A program made the translations under genes and the position numbers. Shown piece by piece: positions 39,825-49,473 of a DNA stretch of 64,000 nt. The first letter of the stretch is position 1. Each line of letters starts with the position of its first letter. The stretch lies in NCBI RefSeq assembly GCF_021919345.1, contig NZ_CP089293.1, forward strand, positions 1,674,001 through 1,738,000, given 5' to 3'. The notes below the pieces were generated by a model, which was given only the letters and a program-made list of their open reading frames with translations, ran no database searches and was not told the DNA's origin. The DNA comes from Paenarthrobacter nicotinovorans. Lineage in GTDB: Bacteria; Actinomycetota; Actinomycetes; Actinomycetales; Micrococcaceae.

Positions 39825-42800
39825 ATGTTTTCGAAAATTCTGGTGGCCAATCGCGGCGAAATCGCGATCAGGGCGTTTCGCGCTGGTTATGAACTGGGCG
39901 CCAAGACCGTAGCCGTCTTTCCGCACGAGGACCGTAACTCGATCCACCGTCAGAAAGCCGACGAAGCTTACCTGATCGGCGAGGTGGGTCACCCCGTCCG
40001 CGCCTACCTGGACGTCGAGGAGGTTGTCCGCGTCGCCAAGGAAGCCGGGGCAGACGCCATCTACCCCGGCTATGGCTTCCTTTCGGAGAACCCGGATCTC
40101 GCGCGAGCGGCCAAAGCTGCGGGCATCACCTTCGTGGGCCCGCCCGCCGAGGTCCTGGAACTGGCCGGCAACAAGGTCGCAGCCCTGGAAGCCGCCCGCA
40201 AGGCCGGTGTGCCCGTCCTGAAGTCGAGCAAGCCTTCCAAGGATCTTGACGAACTTATTGCGGCAGCCGACGAGATCGGATTCCCCATCTTCGCCAAGGC
40301 TGTTGCCGGAGGTGGCGGTCGCGGCATGCGTCGCGTTGAGACGCGCGAGGCCCTCCCCGAAGCACTGCAGTCTGCCATGCGCGAGGCCGACGCGGCCTTT
40401 GGTGATCCCACGATGTTCCTTGAGCAGGCCGTACTGCGCCCGCGCCACATCGAAGTACAGATCCTGGCTGACGCCGAGGGCAACGTCATGCACCTCTTCG
40501 AGCGTGACTGTTCCCTGCAGCGCCGCCACCAGAAGGTCGTTGAAATCGCCCCGGCACCGAACCTGGATGAGAACATCCGCCAGGCGCTGTACCGCGATGC
40601 CGTGGCGTTCGCCAAAGCACTGAACTACGTCAACGCCGGAACGGTCGAGTTCCTGGTGGACACCGAAGGCGAGCGTGCGGGACAGCACGTCTTCATCGAA
40701 ATGAACCCCCGCATCCAGGTGGAGCACACCGTCACGGAGGAAATCACCGACGTCGACCTCGTGCAGGCGCAGATGCGCATTGCGTCGGGGGAGACCCTGG
40801 CGGATCTGGGATTGAGCCAGGAAACCGTCTCCATCAAGGGCGCTGCCCTGCAGTGCCGTATCACCACTGAAGACCCCGCCAACGGCTTCCGGCCTGACGT
40901 CGGAAAGATCACCGGCTACCGTTCAGCCGGTGGCGCCGGTGTAAGGCTCGACGGCGGCACGGTCTACTCGGGTGCCGAAATCAGCCCCCACTTTGACTCC
41001 ATGCTGGTGAAGCTGACCTGCCGCGGCCGCGACTACCCGGCTGCTGTTGCCCGCGCCCGGCGCGGACTCGCCGAGTTCCGTATCCGTGGCGTGTCCACCA
41101 ACATCCCGTTCCTGCAGGCCGTCCTGGCCGATCCGGACTTCAACGCCGGCAATGTGGCGACGGATTTCATCGACAAGCGTCCTGAACTGTTGAAGTCGCA
41201 CATCTCCGCCGACCGTGGCACCAAGCTGCTCACCTGGTTGGCTGAGGTGACTGTCAACAAGCCGAACGGCGAACTCAAGGTCCACAGCGATCCCGCAAGC
41301 AAGCTGCCCGCCGTCGACGGTCCTGTTCCGATGTCGGGTTCGCGGCAGAAGCTGATCGAGCTCGGTCCGGAGGGCTTCGCCAAGGCTCTGCGCGAGCAGA
41401 ACGCTGTGGCGGTCACGGACACCACGTTCCGTGACGCCCACCAGTCGCTCCTTGCCACACGGGTCCGCACCCGCGATCTGGTCGCGGCCGGTCCGGCCGT
41501 GACAGCTTTGATGCCTGAGCTGCTTTCAGTGGAGGCATGGGGTGGCGCGACGTACGACGTCGCCCTACGGTTCCTGGGCGAGGATCCCTGGGACCGCTTG
41601 GCCGCACTGCGCCAGGCCCTTCCGAACACCTGCCTCCAGATGCTGCTTCGCGGACGAAACACCGTCGGGTACACGCCCTACCCGGAAGAAGTGACGGAAG
41701 CTTTCGTCGAGGAAGCCGCCGCTACGGGCATCGATATCTTCAGGATCTTCGACGCCCTCAATGACGTCAACCAGATGGCTCCGGCCATCCGGGCGGTCCG
41801 GGCCACGGGAACAGCTGTAGCGGAAGTGGCCATGTGTTACACCGGCAACCTCCTGGATCCCAACGAGGACCTGTACACGCTGGACTACTACCTGGACCTG
41901 GCCCAGAAGATCGTCGACGCCGGTGCGCACATCCTCGCCATCAAGGACATGGCCGGGCTCCTTCGCCCGGCCGCCGCGGCCAAGCTCGTTACCGCACTCC
42001 GTGAGCGCTTCGACCTGCCCGTGCACCTGCACACGCACGACACCGCCGGCGGCCAGCTGGCCACCCTGCTGGCAGCTGTCGACGCCGGCGTGGATGCGGT
42101 GGATGTCGCCGCGGCTTCCCTGGCCGGTACCACCAGCCAGCCTGCTGCCTCCGCGTTGGTTGCCGCTTTGGCCAACACTCCCCGTGACACCGGCCTCAGC
42201 CTGGCCAACGTCGGCGCCATGGAACCGTACTGGGAAGCTGTGCGACGCGTTTACGCACCCTTCGAATCCGGCCTCCCGGGCCCGACCGGCCGTGTCTACC
42301 AGCACGAGATCCCGGGCGGCCAGCTGTCCAATCTGCGCCAGCAGGCCATTGCCCTGGGACTGGGGGAGCGGTTCGAAGCGATCGAGGACATGTACACCGC
42401 GGCAGACCGTATCCTCGGCCGCCTCGTCAAGGTGACACCGTCCTCCAAGGTCGTGGGCGATCTCGCCCTGCACCTGGTGGGACTGAACGCAGACCCGGCG
42501 GACTTCAACGAGAACCCGCAGAACTACGACATTCCGGATTCCGTCATCGGCTTCCTGTCCGGTGAACTTGGTGATCCTCCCGGTGGCTGGCCCGAACCCT
42601 TCCGCACCAAGGCCCTCCAGGGCCGCAGCGTGAAGGTCCGCGACGTCGATATCAGCCCGGAAGACAGCGCAGCCCTCAAGGGCGACTCCAAGACGCGCCA
42701 GCACACGCTGAACCGCCTGCTGTTCGCTGGTCCCACCAAGGACTACCTGAAGAGCGTGGACACCTACGGCAACCTTTCCGTTCTCGACACCCGTGACTAC

Positions 42801-43220
42801 CTCTACGGTTTCCAGCAGGGCTCCGAGCACGTCATCGAACTGGAAAAGGGCGTCCGCCTCATTGCGCAGCTCGAAGCCGTTTCCGAAGCCGACGAGAAGG
42901 GCATGCGCACGGTCATGTGCACGCTCAACGGCCAGTCCCGGCCCGTGGTCGTCCGCGACCGCTCCGTGGTCAGCAACGTCAAGGCTGCAGAAAAGGCCGA
43001 CCCAGCCCAGCCCGGACAGGTTGCAGCACCGTTCGCCGGTGCCGTGACCGTTACGGTCAAGGCCGGCGATGCCGTGAAGGCCGGTGACACTGTGGCCACC
43101 ATTGAGGCGATGAAGATGGAGGCATCCATTACGACGCCGGTGGCCGGCACGGTTTCGCGCCTGGCCATCTCAGCGGTGGAGCAGGTGCAGGGTGGCGATC
43201 TGCTGCTGGTCATCAGCTAG
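39825..43220 (+). CDS. pyc: Pyruvate carboxylase
   Basis: 1131 aa, single-chain type. It makes oxaloacetate from pyruvate, bicarbonate and ATP. The biotin carboxylase domain (residues 1-~450) has AGGGGRGMRRV and FIEMNPRIQVEHTVTEE. The carboxyltransferase domain (~510-810) has TTFRDAHQSLLATRVRT and HTHDTAGGQ. The biotin domain carries K1097 in EAMKMEAS. Length is normal for the family. It replenishes the TCA cycle and complements the nearby garA and propionate genes. It ends at a strong terminator. Confidence 0.98.
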   Translation: MFSKILVANRGEIAIRAFRAGYELGAKTVAVFPHEDRNSIHRQKADEAYLIGEVGHPVRAYLDVEEVVRVAKEAGADAIYPGYGFLSENPDLARAAKAAGITFVGPPAEVLELAGNKVAALEAARKAGVPVLKSSKPSKDLDELIAAADEIGFPIFAKAVAGGGGRGMRRVETREALPEALQSAMREADAAFGDPTMFLEQAVLRPRHIEVQILADAEGNVMHLFERDCSLQRRHQKVVEIAPAPNLDENIRQALYRDAVAFAKALNYVNAGTVEFLVDTEGERAGQHVFIEMNPRIQVEHTVTEEITDVDLVQAQMRIASGETLADLGLSQETVSIKGAALQCRITTEDPANGFRPDVGKITGYRSAGGAGVRLDGGTVYSGAEISPHFDSMLVKLTCRGRDYPAAVARARRGLAEFRIRGVSTNIPFLQAVLADPDFNAGNVATDFIDKRPELLKSHISADRGTKLLTWLAEVTVNKPNGELKVHSDPASKLPAVDGPVPMSGSRQKLIELGPEGFAKALREQNAVAVTDTTFRDAHQSLLATRVRTRDLVAAGPAVTALMPELLSVEAWGGATYDVALRFLGEDPWDRLAALRQALPNTCLQMLLRGRNTVGYTPYPEEVTEAFVEEAAATGIDIFRIFDALNDVNQMAPAIRAVRATGTAVAEVAMCYTGNLLDPNEDLYTLDYYLDLAQKIVDAGAHILAIKDMAGLLRPAAAAKLVTALRERFDLPVHLHTHDTAGGQLATLLAAVDAGVDAVDVAAASLAGTTSQPAASALVAALANTPRDTGLSLANVGAMEPYWEAVRRVYAPFESGLPGPTGRVYQHEIPGGQLSNLRQQAIALGLGERFEAIEDMYTAADRILGRLVKVTPSSKVVGDLALHLVGLNADPADFNENPQNYDIPDSVIGFLSGELGDPPGGWPEPFRTKALQGRSVKVRDVDISPEDSAALKGDSKTRQHTLNRLLFAGPTKDYLKSVDTYGNLSVLDTRDYLYGFQQGSEHVIELEKGVRLIAQLEAVSEADEKGMRTVMCTLNGQSRPVVVRDRSVVSNVKAAEKADPAQPGQVAAPFAGAVTVTVKAGDAVKAGDTVATIEAMKMEASITTPVAGTVSRLAISAVEQVQGGDLLLVIS

Positions 43221-43232
43221 CTAGCGGCCACG

Positions 43233-43276
43233 AAAAAGTACCCCGCCCGGAGTCATCCGGGCGGGGTACTTTTTTG
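43233..43276. terminator. Bidirectional terminator after pyc
   Basis: 18-bp inverted repeat (arm AAAAAGTACCCCGCCCGG, 43233-43250) with a 6-nt loop and a run of seven or more T, between convergent pyc and the acyl-CoA synthetase gene. Confidence 0.93.
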
Positions 43277-43318
43277 CTTTTTGCTGTGTGCTGTCCGGCT
43301 GTTTGGCCGGAAGGCGGT

Positions 43319-45133
43319 CTAGGAGGCGCGGGGAGCCGAGTACATTTCCTCGATCACGGCGTCAAAGTCCTTCATGACCTGCGCGCGCTTGACCTTCAAC
43401 GACGGTGTCAGGTGACCGGAGGCCTCGGTGAAGTCAGCCGGAACCACACGGAAGGCCTTGATGGCCTCTGCCTGGGAGACGGACTGGTTCGCCTTGCTGA
43501 TCAGCTCCTGCACCGCAGCCTTGACCACGGCGTTTTCGGTGGCCTCGGCCAAAGTCGTGCCGGCCGGAAGTCCGTGGCGTTCGAGCCAGCCGGGCAGGGC
43601 TTCCTCGTCCAGGGTCACCAGCGCGCCGATGAAAGGACGGTTGTCACCAACCACCAGGACCTGGGACACCAAGGCGTCTGCGCGGATCTGGTCCTCCAAC
43701 AGCGCAGGGACCACGTTCTTGCCGCCTGCGGTGACGATGATCTCCTTCTTGCGGCCAGTGATCTTCAGGAAGCCGTTGCTGTCCAGCTCTCCGATGTCGC
43801 CGGTTCGGAACCATCCGTCGGCTGTGAAGGTCTCTTCCGTGAGGTCAGGTCGTTTGTAGTAGCCGCGCATCACGCAGACGCCCTTGGCGAGAATCTCGCC
43901 GTCGTCCGCGATCTTCACTGCGTTCCCCGGAAGGGGAGCGCCCACCGAGCCGATCCGGATCATGGATGGAGTGTTGACGGAGATCGGAGCCGTAGTCTCG
44001 GTCAGCCCGTACCCTTCGAGGATCTGCAGGCCGATGCCCTGGAAGAAATGGCCCAGGCGTTCGCCGAGCGGCCCGCCACCGGATACCGCGTGGGCCACGT
44101 GGCCACCCATCGCCGCCCGGAGCTTTCCGTAGACCAGCTTGTCGAACACGGCATGCTTGATCTTCAGCCCCAGGCCAAGGTTCCCGTCCTGGCGCGCCTT
44201 GGAATAGGCGATCGCGGTGTCTACCGCCCGGTGGAAGATGGCGCCCTTGCCACCGTCTTCGGCCTTCGTGAGCGCCGAGTTGTATACCTTCTCGAACACG
44301 CGGGGCACGGCGAGGATGAACGTCGGCTGGAAGCTCTGGAGGTCGCCCAGCAGATTCTTGATGTCCGGGGTGTGGGCAACCTTGACGCCGCCGGCCACGG
44401 CCAGCACAGAGATAAAGCGGGCAAAAACGTGGGCCAATGGCAGGAACATGATGGTCTTGCCGGATTCGTTGATGATTTCCGGCAACGAGGCGCGGGCATT
44501 CTCGGAAAGTTCCACGAAGTTTCCGTGGGTCAGTTCGCAGCCCTTCGGCCTGCCCGTGGTTCCGGAGGTGTAGATGATGGTGGCGATGTCCCGCAGGCCT
44601 GCCGCGGACCGCCGCGACTCGAGTTCGTCGTCGGGAACTCCCGCTCCCGCAGTGCGCAGGGCATCGAGGCCGGCGCCTTCGAGTTGCCAGACGTTGGCAA
44701 CGGACGTGATGTCCTCCGCGACGACGGCCTGGCGGATGATGTCCTCATGGTGGGCTGACTCGCCGAAGGCGGCTACTGCGCCTGAGTCACCAAGGTTCCA
44801 TGCCACCTGCGACGGCGACGACGTTTCGTAGATCGGGACGGAGACGGCCCCGGCGAACCAGATCGCGAAGTCCACCAGCGACCACTCGTAGCGTGTCCGG
44901 GACATGATGCCTACACGGTCACCCTGTCCTACGCCGCTGGCGATGAGGCCCTTGGCCAGAGCCCGGACGTCAGCGAGGAAGTCGGTGGCGCGGATGTCCG
45001 CCCACTGCCCGCTGGCATCCAGCTTGGAGAACAGCGGGGGATTGGACGCCTTTCCCGCCTCCCGAAGCACGAGGTCCGTGATGTTGGTTTCAGGGGAGAT
45101 GTTCACGAGGGGAGGAACACTGATTTCACGCAC
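43319..45133 (-). CDS. Long-chain acyl-CoA synthetase (AMP-forming, FadD15-like)
   Basis: 604 aa. It activates fatty acids to acyl-CoA. The P-loop-like TSGTTGRPKGCELTHGN, the A5 motif EGYGLTETTAP, the hinge TGDIGELDSNGFLKITGRKK and a C-terminal Lys domain are all present. The GTG start is chosen because AAAGGAGCTACC lies directly before it; an earlier GTG at 45154 would put that site inside the gene. In M. tuberculosis FadD15 (Rv2187) lies near the same neighbours. Substrate length is not deducible. Confidence 0.94.
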   Translation of the reverse strand: MREISVPPLVNISPETNITDLVLREAGKASNPPLFSKLDASGQWADIRATDFLADVRALAKGLIASGVGQGDRVGIMSRTRYEWSLVDFAIWFAGAVSVPIYETSSPSQVAWNLGDSGAVAAFGESAHHEDIIRQAVVAEDITSVANVWQLEGAGLDALRTAGAGVPDDELESRRSAAGLRDIATIIYTSGTTGRPKGCELTHGNFVELSENARASLPEIINESGKTIMFLPLAHVFARFISVLAVAGGVKVAHTPDIKNLLGDLQSFQPTFILAVPRVFEKVYNSALTKAEDGGKGAIFHRAVDTAIAYSKARQDGNLGLGLKIKHAVFDKLVYGKLRAAMGGHVAHAVSGGGPLGERLGHFFQGIGLQILEGYGLTETTAPISVNTPSMIRIGSVGAPLPGNAVKIADDGEILAKGVCVMRGYYKRPDLTEETFTADGWFRTGDIGELDSNGFLKITGRKKEIIVTAGGKNVVPALLEDQIRADALVSQVLVVGDNRPFIGALVTLDEEALPGWLERHGLPAGTTLAEATENAVVKAAVQELISKANQSVSQAEAIKAFRVVPADFTEASGHLTPSLKVKRAQVMKDFDAVIEEMYSAPRAS

Positions 45134-45216
45134 GGTAGCTCCTTTGATATCCACGGGCCACGAGGGGCTTCTTCCACTCTAGTATGCCCGCTCGCGGAGG
45201 TGTGTTCTATTTCACC

Positions 45217-45228
45217 TACTGGCGAGTA
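45217..45228. promoter_or_regulatory. TACTGGCGAGTA dyad upstream of acyl-CoA synthetase
   Basis: TACT-GGCG-AGTA is a short dyad 84 bp upstream of the chosen start, of the form bound by many TetR-family regulators of fatty acid genes. Only four bases per arm match, so this is a tentative site. Confidence 0.35.
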
Positions 45229-45319
45229 ACTTTACGGATCAGGCCCCATTTCAAGCAACTCGGGGACTTCTGGACCCGGCGATGCGGGGGCGTGCCCGAT
45301 GGCGGAATAGGATGATGGG

Positions 45320-46378
45320 ATGCCCGCATTTCGGTCCAGCACCCGCGTAAACTCCAGGCCCCCGGCCGCTGCCTGGAAGGACGTCCCCTGGGCCGCTCGG
45401 CGAAGCCACTTGGGCCGCAGGGGACTGGCCATCGGAATCGATATCGGGGGCACCAAAGTTGCCGCCGGTGTGGTGGACGCCGACGGCAGGGTCCTCGCCG
45501 AGGCGCGCCGGTCCACCCCGGGCGCCGATCCACGGGCAGTTGAACAGACCATTGTGGAACTCGTGGACGAACTCAGTGCTGGGCACAGGGTGGCCTCCGT
45601 GGGGATAGGCGCAGCCGGTTGGATGGACCTCGACGGCGGCACGGTGCTTTTCAGCCCGCACCTCGCCTGGCGTAACGAACCGCTCAGGGCCAGCCTGCAG
45701 AAACTGCTCAGGCGCCCGGTCCTGCTCACCAACGACGCCGATGCCGCAGCATGGGCGGAATGGCGCTTCGGGGCCGGTCAAGGAGAGAGCCGGCTTGTGT
45801 GCATCACCCTTGGTACTGGCATTGGCGGTGCCATGGTGATGGACGGCCGGGTGGAACGGGGCCGCTACGGTGTCGCCGGCGAATTCGGTCACCAGATCAT
45901 TTTTCCCGGCGGCCACCGATGCGAATGCGGGAACCGAGGGTGCTGGGAACAATACGCTTCGGGCAACGCGCTGGGACGTGAAGCCCGCCAGCTGGTGAGG
46001 ACAAATTCGCCCGAAGGCCGGGCCTTGCTGGATCGCGCCGGAGGTACCGCCGACAACATCACGGGGGCGGTCGTCACCGCCCTCGCCCTGGCCGGGGACG
46101 CTACGTCCCGGGAGTTGCTGGCGGACCAGGGCGACTGGCTTGGCCTGGGCCTGGCCAACCTTGCAGCTGCCCTGGACCCGGGAATGTTTGTCATCGGTGG
46201 TGGACTCTGCGACGCCGGAGACCTTTTGGCTGGTCCTGCCCGTGACTCTTTTGCCAAGAACCTCACAGGGCGTGGCTTCCGGCCCATGGCCAGGATTGAA
46301 CTTGCCGCCCTGGGCCCACGTGCCGGCATGATTGGCGCTGCCGACCTCTCACGGGTCAGCGGCCGGACGCACAGCTAA
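45320..46378 (+). CDS. ROK-family glucokinase
   Basis: 352 aa. The phosphate-1 motif AIGIDIGGTKVAAGV begins at about residue 37, the catalytic region LTNDADAAAWAEW follows, then GTGIGGAMVMDG. The zinc-binding ROK signature GHRCECGNRGCWEQYASG is intact. These support a glucose or related sugar kinase. The first ~35 residues are Arg/Ala/Pro-rich and not part of the fold. Single gene, divergent from the acyl-CoA synthetase gene. Confidence 0.92.
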   Translation: MPAFRSSTRVNSRPPAAAWKDVPWAARRSHLGRRGLAIGIDIGGTKVAAGVVDADGRVLAEARRSTPGADPRAVEQTIVELVDELSAGHRVASVGIGAAGWMDLDGGTVLFSPHLAWRNEPLRASLQKLLRRPVLLTNDADAAAWAEWRFGAGQGESRLVCITLGTGIGGAMVMDGRVERGRYGVAGEFGHQIIFPGGHRCECGNRGCWEQYASGNALGREARQLVRTNSPEGRALLDRAGGTADNITGAVVTALALAGDATSRELLADQGDWLGLGLANLAAALDPGMFVIGGGLCDAGDLLAGPARDSFAKNLTGRGFRPMARIELAALGPRAGMIGAADLSRVSGRTHS

Positions 46379-46406
46379 GCGTCAGCGGGACCTGGAGCGT
46401 CGGCAC

Positions 46407-46934
46407 CTAGATGCGGGCGCCGTCGTCGTCCTCGTTCTTCTCCTGCGGAAGCCTCATGATGAGGAAAACCACCGAGACCACAAACGCGGCGACGATTCCG
46501 AGGATGGCTGCCAGCGGCGCTGATCGCCAGAACATGGCAGTGAAGAGCAGCGCGATGGGTCCGCCCACAGCGCCTACCCAGGCCAGCATGGTCAGCGGTT
46601 CGGTACCTGCCAGGCTCGGCGGTTCTTCCGGGACGAACGACTCGTCGTCGTCGTCCACCTCAAAGTCACGCGGTCCCGGCGCACGCCCCTGACCCTCTCC
46701 GGCCATGGGATCAGCGGCCGGCACTGCAGCGGGGGTGGAAAGGCCGAGGGGATCGAAATCCCGGAAAGACCTGGCTGGACCCGCCGGAGCCTCGCCGGGG
46801 CCGGCGGTGGGCTCCGGTTCTTGTTCATCAGGCGTGGACCTGGTTGCCTCAAGCCGGGCCACGAGGTCCTGCCAGACCGCGTCGTCGTCTTTATTGGCGC
46901 TTTGGTCGGCGGAGTTGGGATCAGGCCTGTTCAT
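46407..46934 (-). CDS. Small membrane protein with acidic, Pro-rich N-terminus
   Basis: 175 aa. Residues 1-~110 are polar (QEPEPTAGPGEAPAGPA, EVDDDDESFVPEEPPSL). Two hydrophobic helices follow, MLAWVGAVGGPIALLFTAMF and LAAILGIVAAFVVSVVFLIM, then a short acidic tail. Start ATG (MNRPDPNSADQ) lies 14 nt inside the upstream esterase gene; a longer frame to 47081 is out-of-frame coding of that gene. No family recognised. Confidence 0.8.
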   Translation of the reverse strand: MNRPDPNSADQSANKDDDAVWQDLVARLEATRSTPDEQEPEPTAGPGEAPAGPARSFRDFDPLGLSTPAAVPAADPMAGEGQGRAPGPRDFEVDDDDESFVPEEPPSLAGTEPLTMLAWVGAVGGPIALLFTAMFWRSAPLAAILGIVAAFVVSVVFLIMRLPQEKNEDDDGARI

Positions 46935-47724
46935 GGGCTGCGTCCTTATCGGGAGATGGCCCCTGTCCGGCCAAGGCGGCAAGTGTCTGTTGAATGAAAT
47001 CGACCGTACCGGAGAAGATTTCCGGTGCGTCGTTATCGAGGGTGGCCACGTGGTGGCTGTTGTGAAGATAGCTGATGTCAACCGGAGCGTTCACGCGGGA
47101 GCGGAGAAATTCCAGGCTGGCGTTCGATATGACGTTGTCCACTGTTGACCGGTAGACGCGCACCGGGGCGCTGATGCGTGGCAGGATCGCGGCCGTGTCC
47201 TTGTACATCTTCTTCAACTGATGGGCCGCGGCAACAGGGGTGCGTGCATACGCACCTTCGTCCTGGTCCGGTTTGAGGATGTCGTTGGCGATGGCCGGCG
47301 TCGTCTTCACCACGTACTTGAGTGCGGCGACGATCACGGCACGTGGATCGTCCAGGACGAGGCCGGGATTGACCACCACAGTCCCCGCGACGGGCCGCGT
47401 GGCTGCTATTCGCAATGCCAGGGTGCCGCCCATGGACAAGCCCGCGGCGAAGACGTAGTCGCACTCCGCAGCCAGTTCAAGGTAGGCATCATCCACTGCC
47501 CTGTGCCATTCCTGCCAGGATCGCTTCGCCATATCCTGCCAGGTAGTGCCGTGGCCCGGCAGCAACGGCAGGCGGACGGCATAGCCGGCAGCGGCCAAAT
47601 GCTCAGCCCAGGGCCGCACGCTGTGCGGGCTCCCGGTGAAGCCGTGGGACATGACCACGCCGACGCGCGGTCCAGTTCCGCTCCAGCTGCTGAGGAACGG
47701 TGAGAAATCCGGGGTCATCTTCAT
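46921..47724 (-). CDS. Alpha/beta hydrolase, carboxylesterase/monoglyceride lipase type (copy 2)
   Basis: 267 aa. The oxyanion region SHGFTGSPHSVRPWAEHLAA, the nucleophile elbow GLSMGGTLALR, Asp in YRSTVDNVI and His in NSHHVATLDNDAPEIF complete a Ser-Asp-His triad. PLLPGHGTTWQDM is typical of Est30-like carboxylesterases. It is a close paralogue of the next gene upstream, overlapping it by 4 nt (ATGA), so the pair arose by tandem duplication. Confidence 0.92.
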   Translation of the reverse strand: MKMTPDFSPFLSSWSGTGPRVGVVMSHGFTGSPHSVRPWAEHLAAAGYAVRLPLLPGHGTTWQDMAKRSWQEWHRAVDDAYLELAAECDYVFAAGLSMGGTLALRIAATRPVAGTVVVNPGLVLDDPRAVIVAALKYVVKTTPAIANDILKPDQDEGAYARTPVAAAHQLKKMYKDTAAILPRISAPVRVYRSTVDNVISNASLEFLRSRVNAPVDISYLHNSHHVATLDNDAPEIFSGTVDFIQQTLAALAGQGPSPDKDAAHEQA

Positions 47725-48515
47725 GATGACTCCGAGGCTACTCTGTGATTGGCGTGCCGGCGGAAAAATGCTGCTGATTCTTCAAAAATGGTGGGGGCGT
47801 CAACGTCCAGGGTGGCCACGTGCCCGCTGTGCGGGAGGGTCACAACTTTCAGGCGCGCCGAGTCGATGTGCCTGCGGATCGTATCCACCGAGCTGGGCGG
47901 AATGACCCCATCCACCGACGATTTGAAGACCAATGCCGGCGCCTTCACCTGGGTCAATCCCCGGGTCGCGGACCGGAACAGCTTCTTGAGCTCGTGCACG
48001 GACTTCAAGGGTGTCTTGGAGTAGTCACTGTCTTCGATGAGCTCAGGTGCCGGGGAATCCTCCACGATGGGATCCGTGGTGCGCATGACGTATTTCAACG
48101 CGCCCACGTACTTCACGCGGCGGTCATAGAAGCTCAAACCCGGATTGACCAGCACGACGCCCGGAACATCGTGGAGGGACGCCAGACGGAGGGCTACAGC
48201 CCCACCCATGGACAGCCCCGCCACGAAACACGTTTCCGTTGTGGCAGCGAGGTCCATGTAGCTCTTTTCAAAGGCCCGGTACCAGTCCTGCCAGCGGGTT
48301 GTGGCCAGGTCATGCCAACTTGTCCCGTGTCCTGGAAGCAGGGGGACCGTGACAGCGAAGCCTTGCGCGGCCAGATATTCAGCCCATGGCAGCATGCTCA
48401 ACGGGCTGCCGGTAAATCCGTGGCAGATCGCTACGCCGGTGGAGGCGTTCGGCCCATGTCCGGCGTAGTGGAAAGCGGCCGCGGCTGGTGGTTTGCGTTC
48501 CGTCATGCGTTCCAT
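47721..48515 (-). CDS. Alpha/beta hydrolase, carboxylesterase/monoglyceride lipase type (copy 1)
   Basis: 264 aa. Same architecture as its neighbour: CHGFTGSPLSMLPWAEYLAA, PLLPGHGTSWHDL, nucleophile GLSMGGAVALR, Asp in FKSSVDGVI and His in HSGHVATLDVDAPTIFEES. An ATG at 48506 (MTERKPP) is an equally possible start. It heads a three-gene minus-strand unit divergent from the second acyltransferase. A lipid-ester substrate is plausible given the acyltransferase and acyl-CoA synthetase nearby. Confidence 0.92.
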   Translation of the reverse strand: MERMTERKPPAAAAFHYAGHGPNASTGVAICHGFTGSPLSMLPWAEYLAAQGFAVTVPLLPGHGTSWHDLATTRWQDWYRAFEKSYMDLAATTETCFVAGLSMGGAVALRLASLHDVPGVVLVNPGLSFYDRRVKYVGALKYVMRTTDPIVEDSPAPELIEDSDYSKTPLKSVHELKKLFRSATRGLTQVKAPALVFKSSVDGVIPPSSVDTIRRHIDSARLKVVTLPHSGHVATLDVDAPTIFEESAAFFRRHANHRVASESS

Positions 48516-48615
48516 CGTGTCATTGTTCCGGACATTTCACACTGGAGTAGGGTTGCAATTGAATGCCGGCCGGGTTGCCGGACGCATGCCTGCCAACGGC
48601 CGTGAGAGGACAAAC

Positions 48616-49407
48616 GTGTTCTATTGGGTCATGAAGAGGATCTTTCTGGGTCCGATCCTCAAACTCCTGTTCCGCCCCTGGGTCAAAGGCCTGGACAATG
48701 TCCCTGAGAACGGCGCAGCAATCCTGGCCTCCAACCACCTTTCCTTTTCGGACTCCATCTTCCTTCCCCTGATGGTGCATCGCCCGGTGATCTTCCTGGC
48801 GAAGTCGGAGTACTTCACCGGCAAAGGGCTTAAAGGACGCCTGACGGCATTGTTCTTCAGGCTGAGCAACCAGCTCCCCATGGACCGGTCCGGAGGCGCC
48901 GCGTCCGAGATGTCGCTGCAGGCAGGCAAAGACGTCCTCACGTCGGGCGGCCTCCTGGGTATCTACCCCGAAGGCACGCGAAGCCCCGATGCCCGGCTCT
49001 ACCGCGGCAAGGTGGGCGTTGCCCGGCTTGCCCTGCAGACCCGTGTTCCGGTGGTTCCGGTAGCCATGATCGGCACGGAGAAGGTCCAACCCATCGGCAA
49101 GAGGCTTCCAAGCATTCGCCGCATTGGCATCATCTTTGGGCAACCCTTGGACTTCAGCCGCTATTACGGCATGGAGGACGACCGCCTGGTCCAGAGGGCG
49201 GTCACCGACGAAATCATGTACGAACTGATGCGCCTCTCCGGCCAGGAATATGTGGACGAGTATGCCGCCGTCGTCAAGGCACGGCTGGCCGGAAAGGGGC
49301 CGGAGCCCCTCCACAAGCTCGAAGGGACCGAAGACGCCGTCGCGGACATCGCCGAAGACAGGGACGACCCCAATCCCGAAGGCCAGGAACCACCAAGGAA
49401 ACTGTGA
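48616..49407 (+). CDS. 1-acylglycerol-3-phosphate acyltransferase, second copy
   Basis: 263 aa. HX4D is in ASNHLSFSDSI, then IYPEGTRSPDARLYRGKVG and the VPVVPVAMIG block. The GTG start (MFYWVMKRIFLGP) has GAGAGGACAAAC before it; the frame upstream to 48493 crosses the divergent promoter region. The N-terminal hydrophobic segment probably anchors it to the membrane. The acidic tail (DIAEDRDDPNPEGQE) is unusual. Position matches Rv2182c. Confidence 0.92.
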   Translation: MFYWVMKRIFLGPILKLLFRPWVKGLDNVPENGAAILASNHLSFSDSIFLPLMVHRPVIFLAKSEYFTGKGLKGRLTALFFRLSNQLPMDRSGGAASEMSLQAGKDVLTSGGLLGIYPEGTRSPDARLYRGKVGVARLALQTRVPVVPVAMIGTEKVQPIGKRLPSIRRIGIIFGQPLDFSRYYGMEDDRLVQRAVTDEIMYELMRLSGQEYVDEYAAVVKARLAGKGPEPLHKLEGTEDAVADIAEDRDDPNPEGQEPPRKL

Positions 49408-49473
49408 CGCAGACGGCGGCATCAGTTACGCCTGCAGTGCCTCAACCCCGCCGGAGGCTACTACTCTTGAAGG

